The position numbers and the translations under genes are program-made. Shown one piece after another: positions 38,801 to 48,400 of a DNA stretch of 64,000 nt; position 1 is the first letter of the stretch; every line of letters begins with the position of its first letter. Below the pieces are notes generated by a model, which saw only the letters and a list, made by a program, of their open reading frames with translations, was not told where the DNA came from and ran no database searches. This stretch comes from Lepidostoma basale (taxonomy: Eukaryota > Arthropoda > Insecta > Trichoptera > Lepidostomatidae), in NCBI GenBank assembly GCA_022606425.2, contig JAHDVF020001039.1:105302-169301 (forward strand), in the 5' to 3' direction.

Positions 38801-41800
38801 ACACAAAGCTGTGTATATAATGAAATGATTTGCCTCAATTACCAAACAATCGCTACATTCTACACATGCACAGATTGTCTCTGTGGGAAGCCAAGACTGA
38901 TATAGCATTGGTTCAGTCATTTCTCTTATTCAGCTGTTAACAGATGTGACTAATAAGCTGTCTTTAATTCTTCAATGGTCAATATATGTTGTGCATATAT
39001 TGATTAAGTGTAAAGTTAAATATTATATATCACTGATATGATTTTATCTTAATTTCTTATATGCATTAAAATTACCTTAAAAAATGACTGAATGTACTTT
39101 AAAAACTTATTGACTACCTGATAAAAAGGGTTTTTTGATAAAAAAAAAGTTGATGATAGAAATAAAGATATTATTTGGAGATAAATACACGCATGCAGTT
39201 AAATCTTCAATTTGATAATGCGGCATTCATAAAAAAGATTTATTAATAAAATATAAACACAGTGTTCTCTGAATATCACAATACTTCCAAAAGTAACGTT
39301 TCTACATTATATTGTAAAATTATTTAACACATTTTTCTGATTAATTTCTTCCAATAGATATATTTTAAATAGAATAAAATTATAATAATAATAAAATTGG
39401 GATCAACTAAGTATACCTTAAAAAAAAGTTGTACCGTTTCAACAAAAAACATTGTTAATTTTAGATAAACTTTAGGCGTTAACACTGTGGAATTCCATAA
39501 TGATGAATTTTTATGAATTGAAACACTGTTTTTTTTCCACTTTTGAGTTTATTTTTCTCGACATGTTTCGAAGGCTTACACCTTCATCATCAGGAGAACG
39601 ATATAAACTGTAAATTTTATATCATTCTCCCGATGATGAAGGTGTAAGCCTTCGAAACATGCCGAGAAAATAAACTCAAAAGTGGAAAAAACAGTGTTTT
39701 AATTCATAAAAAACATTGTTTAAATTTTTTTTTATCGTTTAATGTAAATTTATTATCTATGATTTATATTTTAAGTGTGCCGTTTTGTAAAATCAATTAA
39801 TCCAAGGACGCACTAGGAAAAGACTGACTGAACAGTGCAGTCTTTAGAAGTTTCTCAAGTTTAACGTCACTATCTTCATACTTAATACTAACATGGAGGC
39901 TATTCCACGGCAACGGACCCGCAACGCTGAAAGCATGATCATAGACACTTGCTTTATTGGCTTAACTTATGATAATGATAATTTGTACAGCGTCAATTTC
40001 ACAAGAGTTTCAGTTCAATGGCGCTCTGGCGTAATTATTTGAATTAGTGTTAAAAACAAAACTATAAATACACATTTGTATGAAACTATCTTATAACGTA
40101 AGGCAGAATCACATTATTTTATGAAGTATTGTAACATCTGAATATTATAAATTTGTATTAATGTAAACAAAACAACTTTTTAGTATCATTTTCAGGATGC
40201 ATGTGCTGGTTCCAATACAGATTGAGCATTCATATAAATAAGATAGTTCAACTTATAATAGTTTTCAAAACAAATATAAATATTATATTCTCGTATTGTC
40301 GTACACCAATCTAAGATACAATATCGAATATGTTAAGTCTGGAAAATAATATTTGACCAATTTGGTAAACACTCCTAATGCATGGGTATTGAGCAACAAT
40401 TATAATTATTTTCCTAAATAAACAATCTTAAAACAATTTTAAATAGCAAAAAAATGAATATGGAGTAAGTCACAATGTATGTTTTTATTAGTAGTAGCTA
40501 ATTTTTATGATAACCCATTTACATCAGAAATTATTTACTAGTATTCAAACACCACTAATTTATTTTATGACTCCAAAACCAATTTCTATAAAGCAATAAA
40601 TATATGAATTAATACATTTATATATCTATGCAATACCGTAATATATTTAAATAATAAAATATATTGACAAATAATACAAAACTTTGAATGTTATTGAAAA
40701 TAAGACTGTGTCAAAATATAAATATTTTTCTAATATCCGTTCACTTGTAATAATTCTTAAATCATAAGTAATGACATTATTTTTATCCAATACTTCTCAA
40801 TCAGCGCTATCGTTGCAAATTTTATTAATCAAAATTACATGAATATTTAAAACAAATTTGTTTCTTGCTTGTTAAAGCATTCTTGAATTTTTAAGTCTGT
40901 CACATAATATCGGAAGATTGAAGTATTGCCTATTGTGGCAGTTGCATACTTTTTATAAACAATGTAAAATTATACATTTATTCTAACTTAATTGTTTCCA
41001 AATTTATCATCATGTGACTGTTCTAAATCATCACACTCCATTAACTGGAATTATATTTATTAATTAAATGAACTATAACTGGTTTCGGCAAACAGCTGGT
41101 CTCATCATCAGGAGTAAGTAATCCATCGGATAAAGATTACATTAACGCTACAAATTATTTCCTTCTTATTCATTATTTATTATTTTTCCCGCTTAACAAG
41201 TTTAAAATATTTTTATTAAGCGAAATTCTTATCAATTCACTTTTGCAATAAAATTATATTTCGTACATAATTATTATCTGATCTAATGTAATAAAACCAA
41301 ACAAAAAAATAGCGCATCTTGTATCAATTATAACGATTGACTGATTCAATATTTTAATAGCAAACCAATATGTTCTTACATGACTTGTATACTCACAGTA
41401 GTAGAGGTAAAATATATATGTAAACTAATTATTTTTATAGTGAATCTTTTCCACTCTTCCTAAAGCTATTTAAATATATCGCACCGTGAGTGTAAAACCG
41501 ACGTAAGTGCAAATATACATTTTGGAGATATAGGAGTTTAAAGATTTCATATTGCTTGGAAAAACTGTTTTTTTTTTTAATAAACCAATGATTTTCGGTT
41601 TATAGGTATGTGGGACTGGGAGGATTAATCCCATCCCCCCTACCTAACCTATGGCGCTAGTATGCTGGCAGCAGCATAGCGCCCCCTGGAGAGAAGGACC
41701 CCGTCTTTGCTCCGGGCTTATTACCGCGTCCTTCGGCCGAGCGACACGCGTCCGCTCGAACGCTCTCGCCCTATCTATTGTGATACACTTGTCTGTGCCG

Positions 41801-43377
41801 AAATAAATAACTGTGTACCAACCAACCTCTGACTTTTCACTTGCACACCGAACCACCTCACACTACAGGTATTATTATAAACCGAAAATCATTGGTTTAT
41901 TTTAAAAAAAATCAGTTTTTCCAAGCAATATGAAATCTTTAAACTCCCATATCCCCAAACTGTATATTTGCACTTACGTCGGTTTTACACTCACAGTGCG
42001 ATATATACATTTATTTAAATCTGATGGCGAAGAAAATAAATGATTATTATAGATATTTTGATTTAATTTACTTACCTACTTTTGAATATATAAATTAAAC
42101 TGTAATTACCTATACTGCCACCAAAACAATATTAAAAATACAGAATTAAATAGAAACAGCAAATCATATTTATATACGAGTATATTCGGAAAAAATATTT
42201 TACAATTTGTACCAGAGAAGAATGTGTACTTGGAACTGAGATGAAATTAAAGCAATAAAAAATATTTAAAAACTCAAGTGATATTGAACTCAATAATGGG
42301 ATACTTGAGATTAACTTCTGTATTAAACATGTGATAAGAGAAATGTGTAGAATATACACAATTTAAAGTGGATCAATAAAAATACTGCTTTATCTCAGAT
42401 AGATATATATCATATGATAAGATGAAAATAAAGTTATGTGAAAGTATATAACACAAGCAGTCTGAGGTTTGCATAATCTTGCAGCACAGGCAAAGCAATT
42501 TGATTTAAAAAGCAAAACAATAAACATTCCGCAGAATAAAAAAACAGGTACTTCATTTCAAAACACGATTCATTTAAATGAAATCAAATAATGAATTATG
42601 ATTTAATTTCATTATTTTTGGAAACAAAAAAAAATCTGTACTAAATTAATTTATTTCTTTCAACTGCAGATTCTCTCGTCAGTCTGGATAAAAATGGCTA
42701 TAGATTGTGAAAATATGAGATATTTTTATTTATTGTTGAGATGGCTAATGATTTTTTTTTTGTCAATGGCTACAATCTAGTATTAGATTAATAAATACAT
42801 GTTTTTAAAGTTTGTAAATGTGGGTTAATATTAGGATGTAGAGTTCCTTGAAATTATGCAAATGTGTTTTATTGTATAATGAATATACATGTTTTATGGT
42901 ATAATAAAAAAAACCTATTGATTCCTTTAACATCAATTAATTTTTTTTTAAATTACAGAAATTCTTCTCTGGTAAAGTTAAATACGATACGTCAGGAAAT
43001 GATATGAGTAGGAATATGAGGAGGAACCCGAGACCACAATCAAGCTATATTGGAACAAATGTGCACGGTGTGGTTAATGGATCCATCTTCCGACGGATAA
43101 AATTCGTGGTTACCCTATTTTTCCATTGGGAATAAAGTGTGACAGGCTTGGTCTTAATAAGGTGATCAGAAACCTTATCAAGTTTTTCTTTGGAAGGGAT
43201 GAGAGAGGAATCTTGAGCCATCTCCGGCAGCTCCATGTCCGCAAAGTTTTCCGCAGAGTGGTAGACTGTAAAGTGTGACTGGCTCAATATCTGCCTCCTG
43301 TTTTTAGTGGATGTCAGTGTGCTGGCGGAGCCCAGTGACTTGGCGTCTGAGAAATAGTCGTCATCATCATCACTCAT
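23869..43377 (-). CDS. Anoctamin/TMEM16 family membrane protein (complete, 15 exons, 955 aa)
   Basis: Exons on the minus strand: 43377-43114, 38342-38097, 37515-37358, 35993-35825, 35714-35482, 35148-34988, 34850-34618, 34084-33716, 33261-33133, 31987-31864, 28178-27973, 25690-25520, 25418-25305, 25220-25085 and 24023-23869. All have GT-AG borders and compatible phases, summing to 2868 nt. The first exon end (AGG|GTAACC) is the least certain. Order: acidic N-terminus (MSDDDDDYFSDAKS), dimerisation domain (~100-280), multiple membrane segments (~320-860), Ser/acidic C-terminus. Anoctamins are Ca2+-activated chloride channels or lipid scramblases; which one applies is unknown. Acidic Ca2+-site residues of the family appear kept: E640 (TM6), E691 and E694 (EYLEM, TM7), E723 and D727 (NNIFEMRLD, TM8). 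The TM6 Asn of vertebrate members aligns with Thr636 here. A paralogue follows downstream and a nucleotidase gene lies head-to-head upstream. No disrupted exon was seen. Confidence 0.93.
24476..25047 (+). mobile_element. Mariner relic in the last intron of the complete anoctamin
   Basis: Ends share GGTACCCATA, then TAAT (TTAGAGGTACCCATAATTAA on the left; the reverse complement of the right end is TTAATGGTACCCATACATAA). The interior at 24700-24920 keeps a frame-broken mariner helix-turn-helix region (KKVAKATKNICEIYGN, then CQRRLKK). Catalytic parts are absent. Confidence 0.7.
25815..26155 (+). pseudogene. Penelope-like element, GIY-YIG endonuclease C-terminus
   Basis: The translation YVGKTARNVNVRVKEHLRCL, then FEFANHLLETNH, matches the GIY-YIG nuclease end of Penelope-like ORFs (Y-V-G-K-T, R, E-H). 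The stretch stays open to 26155. It lies in an anoctamin intron on the opposite strand. A hammerhead-like terminal motif follows at 26332. Confidence 0.75.
26332..26368 (+). ncRNA. Hammerhead-like motif in the terminal repeat of the Penelope-like element
   Basis: CTGACGA (fits CUGANGA), an imperfect stem II GGTCC / GGGAGC, then GAAACTGGTTGGTG. The presumed cleavage-site base is G, normally not allowed, so this copy is probably inactive. Confidence 0.4.
27137..27215. repeat. Dispersed repeat with ACAGCGCCCTTGAGATGA core
   Basis: The CAGCGCCCTTGAGATGA, then TAATTCATAAA core recurs, with changes, near 659-700, 27566-27590 and 44104-44130. The class is unknown. It may be the border of the Helitron-derived pieces, since the 27566 copy abuts one. 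Confidence 0.45.
27595..27870 (+). mobile_element. Helitron-derived fragment
   Basis: GACATCTTTAGGGCAAAGTT, then ACTACACTATATTACT, then CACCAATTGGAATCAAAAAC parallels 6460-6610 inside the Helitron at 3281-6836, in the same orientation. No coding. Confidence 0.55.
28553..28850 (+). mobile_element. LINE-A 3' fragment with GTTA-type tail
   Basis: Remnant of SLKWFGHMDRMNEEIM, then VYVNDVNRTRNR, ending ATGGTTAGTTAATTAGTTAG. Collinear with the end of 48090-49462. Confidence 0.8.
29021..30143. mobile_element. Possible TTAA-bounded element carrying a LINE
   Basis: TTAACACATTGTTTGCATT at 29021 resembles the left end of the piggyBac element at 58655. The proposed right border (GTGTTAA near 30140) is weak. 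It would enclose LINE B 29581-30075. Confidence 0.25.
29581..30075 (+). mobile_element. LINE family B 3' fragment with GAA tail
   Basis: GQVNKAAVISGCLKN-like start, then MKISSKVRIYKTCVRPIMTY, MKTLRNTSGKTP and a frame-broken tail. It ends in AAGAAGAAGAAG at 30062-30073. Confidence 0.8.
30196..30352 (-). mobile_element. LINE-A 3' end
   Basis: On the minus strand, CGCGCGTGCATGACACGATG runs to the CGTGATGGTTAGTTAGTTA tail. It is a short 5'-truncated copy. Confidence 0.75.
30410..30940 (-). mobile_element. LINE family B 3' fragment, largely open frame
   Basis: On the minus strand a 152-residue open stretch (30901-30443) reads DRAAAVAGCLKDVIWRNRDM, then VRIYKTCVRPILTYGIESRA, RDRVRNTAIREICEVEDVVR and PGRPPKRWRESW. 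It ends in (GAA)n at 30430-30409. This is the best-preserved family B tail here, and it contains no RT domain. Confidence 0.85.
30945..31863. other. AT-rich intron DNA, nothing recognised
   Basis: Anoctamin intron between the LINE B tail and the 31987-31864 exon. No supported feature. Confidence 0.5.
32113..32220. ncRNA. Inverted pair of hammerhead-like motifs
   Basis: On the plus strand at 32179-32214: CTGATGA, one spacer base, stem II GCTCC-ACTT-GGAGC, GAAACC, GGTTGGT, then A. Helix III pairs ACC with GGT. On the minus strand (32157-32113) a decayed partner has CTGGTGA, GCTCT / AGAGC, GAAATC, then GGTAGTTTAA. Both copies share flanking TAGTTTAA. It lies in an anoctamin intron. Confidence 0.5.
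32520..32890 (+). mobile_element. LINE family C fragment
   Basis: Same order as 12455-13745: VLWYGNMNL..., WICHRMLKISWTERLRMRK-like, RNYKYKWPQLNIRGKFEGKQ, then GRRIKSWLENL. Frame-broken and dead. Confidence 0.7.
34300..34395 (-). mobile_element. tRNA-derived SINE-like sequence
   Basis: On the minus strand TGGCCAAGTGGTAAG (A-box-like) and GGTTCGATTCC (B box) with a T-arm CAGG / CCTG. The acceptor arms do not pair, so this is a pol III-type SINE head or tRNA relic rather than a gene. Confidence 0.55.
36381..36537. ncRNA. Palindrome carrying two hammerhead-like motifs
   Basis: Both arms (minus 36433-36399; plus 36485-36520) read CAGAAGA, T, GGCAG-CAAG-CTGCC, GAAACCGGT, then T or C. Stem II is perfect, and helix III ACC/GGT is followed by an allowed cleavage base. 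The core U4 is A in both arms (CAGAAGA rather than CUGAAGA), which should impair cleavage. Confidence 0.45.
37645..38089 (+). mobile_element. RTE-like LINE 3' fragment abutting an anoctamin splice donor
   Basis: The translation shows MERQMFGVSFQDKIRNEEIR, RRVKLKWQCAGHIARQ and a frame-shifted GRSPKRSTDDIARIAG, with a GAAGAAGAAAG tail at 38079-38089. The tail ends about 7 bp from the 5' splice site of the anoctamin exon at 38342-38097 (opposite strand). Confidence 0.85.
39511..39709. ncRNA. Palindrome carrying two hammerhead-like motifs
   Basis: Minus arm 39596-39557: CTC, CTGATGA, T, GAAGG / CCTTC stem II, GAAACATGTC, GAG. The flanking CTC and GAG can form helix I and ACATGT helix III, so this is the most complete motif in the window. 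In the plus arm (39627-39666) the core is CCGATGA. Arms extend ~95 bp with near-perfect pairing. Confidence 0.55.
41079..41113 (-). ncRNA. Hammerhead-like motif
   Basis: On the minus strand CTGATGATGAGACCAGCTGT, then TTGCC, then GAAACCAGTTATAG. Core blocks are intact, stem II is imperfect. Confidence 0.35.
41475..42005. repeat. Palindromic element interrupted by a solo LTR
   Basis: Arms 41475-41608 and 41869-42005 (~134 bp) are almost perfect complements (GTAAAACCGACGTAAGTGCA in the left arm). Removing the LTR and one copy of its duplication leaves nearly no loop. Confidence 0.85.
41609..41868. mobile_element. Solo LTR (260 bp) with 4-bp target duplication
   Basis: It starts TGTGGGACTGGG and ends CACACTACA, so TG...CA, flanked by GGTA at 41605-41608 and 41869-41872. 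It is clearly more GC-rich than its surroundings and carries an AATAAATAA near 41800. A 4-bp duplication is typical of gypsy-type elements. No internal region remains. Confidence 0.75.
42010..43040. other. AT-rich part of anoctamin intron 1, nothing recognised
   Basis: No coding remnant or terminal repeat found. Confidence 0.5.
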
Positions 43378-44264
43378 TTCAGTAAATAATAGAGGGCTTC
43401 AGTGACTTATATACAAATATATTTAAAAAAAAAGTTAAACACAGATGTAAAAATATTTAACCTCAATGCCGTTATAACTGATAAAAATACAACTCGACAT
43501 TTTACCCGTACATTGTACCACAGCGGATATGGTTAAATAACATGTTTCTATCGCGTTAAAAAACGGGCGTGTCAAGGATATTTTTACATCTTAGAGAAAG
43601 ATTCGAGTTAAGCAATTAATTTTAATCAAATAAAAATAATTTAATTCAACACACGATTAACAATTATGCATGCAATAAAATAATTTAATTTATAAAACAC
43701 ACAATCAACGTATACTAAGCGCCGGATGACACGAAAAACATCTCCGCGTGCGTATGCCAATAAAACAAAAAAGTGCTAATGCCGAATGTCATAATAACTA
43801 TGAGAATTTGTGAATGTGAATGTAATACGATGCTGTCATTGAAGGGTTGCCAGGAAAAAAAAGCAGGATTTAATTTTGAGTTGGAGCTTATTTTGAGTAT
43901 ACTGGTATAAATTTTATACGTAATTATATCGGTGATGATCAAGTTGACTTTGAAGATATGGGTTTTTAATATCACCATCCCCGTAAATGTGGGGATATTT
44001 AAGAGAATTTAATGGTATTTCACGACTTGGGGGTGAAATTATAAAATATGGAATCTGCATATTTTCTATCTCATTTTACTCGATGAAATATATAATATGT
44101 ATATACAGCGCTCTTAAGATAATTATTTCCCAAAGCGACTTATCCAAACTAAATGTAATTATTATGTTGATAGTGAAGAAATCACGGATTCCGAAAAAAG
44201 TATTACACCACAAATATAGAATTTATAGTGAGGCAAATGGAGAAAATGCAATTGAGTATAATAA

Positions 44265-44345
44265 GCCGGCTTTTGAATATTTTTTTTGACCTTAATAAGG
44301 CGTTCGACCGGACCAGACTTTTTAATATAATACAAACGCTGTAGA
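44265..44345 (+). mobile_element. LINE reverse-transcriptase scrap
   Basis: FFDLNKAFDRTRLFNII matches the F-x-D-L-x-K-A-F-D catalytic block (motif A) of LINE reverse transcriptases. Nothing continues on either side. It lies between the divergent anoctamin and nucleotidase genes. Confidence 0.6.
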
Positions 44346-45426
44346 TATCTATCGTGAAGTGACTCGAAGCACTTATTCTAGCATTAATAAAATGTATATT
44401 ATGTGAATATTTTTATGGCCGCAAAGGATGCTGATAATTTCTTGATCACTAGTATCGGTTCGGTGCTACTCAAAAAGGTAAGAATAACACTATTTTGCCG
44501 TGATATTATCGGCCGAAGACCAGCAGTAAGCAGGCAGCTGAAGAATAAGAAAAAAAATGATTTGGCAGCAGGAAGGCTCTGGCTTTGTGTTCTTCCTATG
44601 AAGCATCTTTCAAACAAAAACGACTAGTACAATTCGTCACTTGACCTGAAATATTAACCAAACAGGGATACCTAGAGAGCAGAAATTGCTGTATTTATAA
44701 TGAATAGAAATCATATTCTGATTTGTCAATCTCATTTTATTTAAATACTGTACTCAAAAAACAAATAACGATCTAGAGGTATTAATAAGATAAAAGGTAA
44801 AGTTTTCAAATAACATATATATATTATATTATAACAATTATAATAACTCCTTTTCAATTTATATCAATTCGTGTAAACGTTGAGGCAGTCACTATTTAAA
44901 ATCCATTATCAAACCGGTCAATTAGTGCTCAATTATGGCTGCTGTGATTAAATATCCTCTCCATGTATTTTATTTTCGTTTAAAGTTCACAAAGAAAGAG
45001 CAAAAACCAGTAAGCAGGTACTCTGAGGTTATTAACGTTTGATGTTGCCTACACATGAATTTAACATATGTTTATTTTTTATTAAGGTAATACTAAAAAA
45101 TTGGTTCCTAATGTGGATTTCAAATTTATGATAAAACACGACATATATAATACGTAACAAAATAAACAATATGTTATACTTATTACAGAAAATTATGAAA
45201 TTCGTGTTGTAATGCTTACATGGTATATTTAAATACACTGGATGGACAAGATTTGAAATAGTTACAATCTCAATCTGTGTCAAGACTGTTTCCCTATTTA
45301 TAACTGCTCTGAACTTGACAACTGTCATTGACAGTATTCGCGTTGAGGATTTCGTTCGTCTTTTGTCCGGGACGATCTCTTATTAGTTTTGTACTCGTAT
45401 TTGGTCGACAGACTCCTTTTGAAGTT

Positions 45427-48400
45427 ATGGGTGTAAATATACGTGATATTTTAGAATTACAGCTGGATTATGTTAAAATAAAAAATGTGAATTCACTCGA
45501 ACAAAAAATAAATAAAATGATTGAAGATGGTAAAAACAATCTACAAGTTATTGCTGACTTTGATTGTACTTTGACAAAACAACGATGTGACAAAGGAAAC
45601 AAGCTACTTAGCAGCTTTGGTAAATAATAATACGTATTTATTTTTTAAATAATGCATTGTGCCTTGTGGATTGATTTTCTTAGTACTGGTACTGGTGGTT
45701 ATTTAAGTTTTCTAATGCACAATATACAGAAGATAATATTTTCTTTTATATGTTTTAATTCAAAAACTCACCTTTAAGTGTTAGAATTGTTCTCTTATTC
45801 CATTTTCACCTTGTGGAGTATTACATGGTTTGATGGGCAGATATAATCTCAAGTCTGTGTGCATAGTCTACATTTTGTATAAAAAGTATATTGTGTAGTT
45901 TTGTAGGCTATCCTGACAATTCCATTTTACACTTGTGTACCTTGCCAGGCAGGGTAGACATTTTTTATTTAACTGCCTAGAATTCATTTTATTTTAGTAT
46001 TGTATTTATAAAGAAAGAATATTATTATTTACTAGAATTAATCCCACTGTTTTTTAAAATTAGACAAAGAACACTCGTCACCCTTGACAGGGCCTATAAT
46101 GTGCGGACTTTTTTACATTACCGATAAATATTGTAAAATTAATATTACATACAAAACATTAAACTCAAAGTGTTACATAAGAAAGTTATCTGTAATACTA
46201 AAACTTGAAAAAATAGTATTTTGATTTTTCGACCCTTGTTTGAAACGGAATATTTTAAATTCTGTTAATGATTTAAATTGAGAAAACATTGCCTTAGTTA
46301 ACAGAAAATTGATGTGTTTTGCCAAATGAATTAGCAAAACATTTGTTCAACAAAATTATGAAATAAAAAAATGTCTATGTTTAATAGTAATGCATTGATT
46401 GTGTATGAACATTAAAATGTTTCTATTTTACAGTATTGCTAATTTCACAAGCAATAAATATTAATTTACACAACGTATTCTTGTTATCTTCGATCGATGT
46501 TTAAATATCAGGATGACCTTCCATATCAGCTAATTAGACAGATTTAATAATGTTTGTATCTGTCACATAATAAACTACATTGTTTAATGTTTTGTCATAG
46601 GCATGTTCAGTGAATGTCCCTCAGTACCGGAGAGCTACAGATTAAACGATAAGAAGTTGTGCGATTACTATAAGCCGATTGAAAATGATCCTAGCCTTTC
46701 AATTGATGAGAAGACACAGCATATGGAAGAATGGTACCGCCAGGCTAATGATCTGCTTAAGTAAGTAAAGTTAAGACTTTTATCTTATTTTATATATTTT
46801 TTTCATTGTGTAACCCAACTATGTTATCTTGTATTTCAAAAACATTTTCTAGTCAAAGATAAATAAATTAAATATTTAATTCTGGCATCAAATATTTAAA
46901 TATTAAGTGATTTTAAAATCACTGTTTAACCGTTAGAGTGCCGAGGAGCGCCGTCCCGCTTGTAGGTAGATTAATAGTATTCAATTTCTGTATTTTTATT
47001 ATCATGGTGTGAAACCTAGTGAAGAGAATGTTGAAAGAAATATGAAAATTGGTGTATTTTTACAGAAATGGCACATTGTTTTCTTGTAAATATAAATTAT
47101 CTATAAAAATAGACATTTCTTTTGATATTTTAGAATATTTTGGCAAAATAGGTTTGGCACTCAAACGGTTAAACAACACTGATGGGGTAACTTACGGTCC
47201 ATTAAGAGCCATCGAATAATACATGTCTTCTCTTTGGAAATGATTCTTCAAGTCGGTACCTATTTGGCAAAAGGTCCCAACTGCTTTTTATGAATTTTAC
47301 AGGAGAGAAAAAATAAGATTTTTACATTATTTTGATTATTTATAAAAATGTTATTTTTGTTACAAATTGTTTATTTCAAATGTCAATTTACGTAGCATAA
47401 CGTTATTTACAAGATACATCAGTAAATAAATTAAAAATATGTATATATATTTAAAAAAAATAGGGGTTGAATGCAATTGTACATAAAAAAATGTAATAAA
47501 AAAAGTACAGCTCTAACGTTTTGTCAAAACATAAAGTGTGGAAAAATAATACTGGTGGTATATTTAACTCAATTTTGCCAAATAAGTACTGAAGTTTATG
47601 ATAATTAATACAGATGAAAACGTCTGTTTTATTATACTTTATGGGAATGACATGTTTCAACTTTCTAAAGCATTATCAAATGTCTTTTGATAATGACATT
47701 TTGATGACAATGGCAAAAGAGATTTGATAATGAATTAGAAAGGTGAAACATGTCATTCTTATAAATTATAATAAAAATTCTAGAAAACAGACCTTTTCAT
47801 TCACATAAATTTTTTAATGTGGAGTTTTACACCATTGTACAGAAACAAATGTTATTTTTATTTTTCGTTGTTTTGATTCATTTATATTTATTTAGAAAGT
47901 TTACACCCAGTTATATAAAAAAATATAAATGAAATATGTAAATTATAGTCATAACTCTTTATTAAAGAATATTTTTTTTTACTAATGACTAACTGATATT
48001 TCTTTTCAAAATAAGATATTTTTGTTTTCCTATTTCATGATTATTAAGAGTTTGCTGTTTTAAATGTATTTAAAGCATGAATGATGCATCGCGTATGGAA
48101 TGTGGAAACCACAGAGCTATTAGTCTTTTGAGTGTCGTTGGTAAAGTCTATGGCAGAATTTTAATAGAAAGAGTAAGAAAATTGACGAGTGACAAAGTTT
48201 GGGATGTGCAAGGTGCCTTTATGAATGGCAGAGGATGTATGGATCAAATTTTTGGACTTCGTACATTGACAGAGAAGTTTCTGGCCAAAAACCGCAAACT
48301 TTTCTGTGCATTTGTCGACTTACAAAAAGCATATGATTACGTTAATAGAGAAAAGTTGTGGGAAATATTGTCTGAATATGGAATAAGTACAAAACTGATC

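Noticed and set aside
43045..43113. Longer first exon for the complete anoctamin, to the in-frame stop
   Set aside because: A phase-0 donor AGG|GTAACC at 43114 joins in frame to exon 2 (TWRKFKDGEK); later GT sites give poor donors or the wrong phase.
45328..45426. N-terminal extension of the nucleotidase
   Set aside because: The upstream stretch starts with TTG, not ATG, and the family's usual length fits the ATG at 45427.
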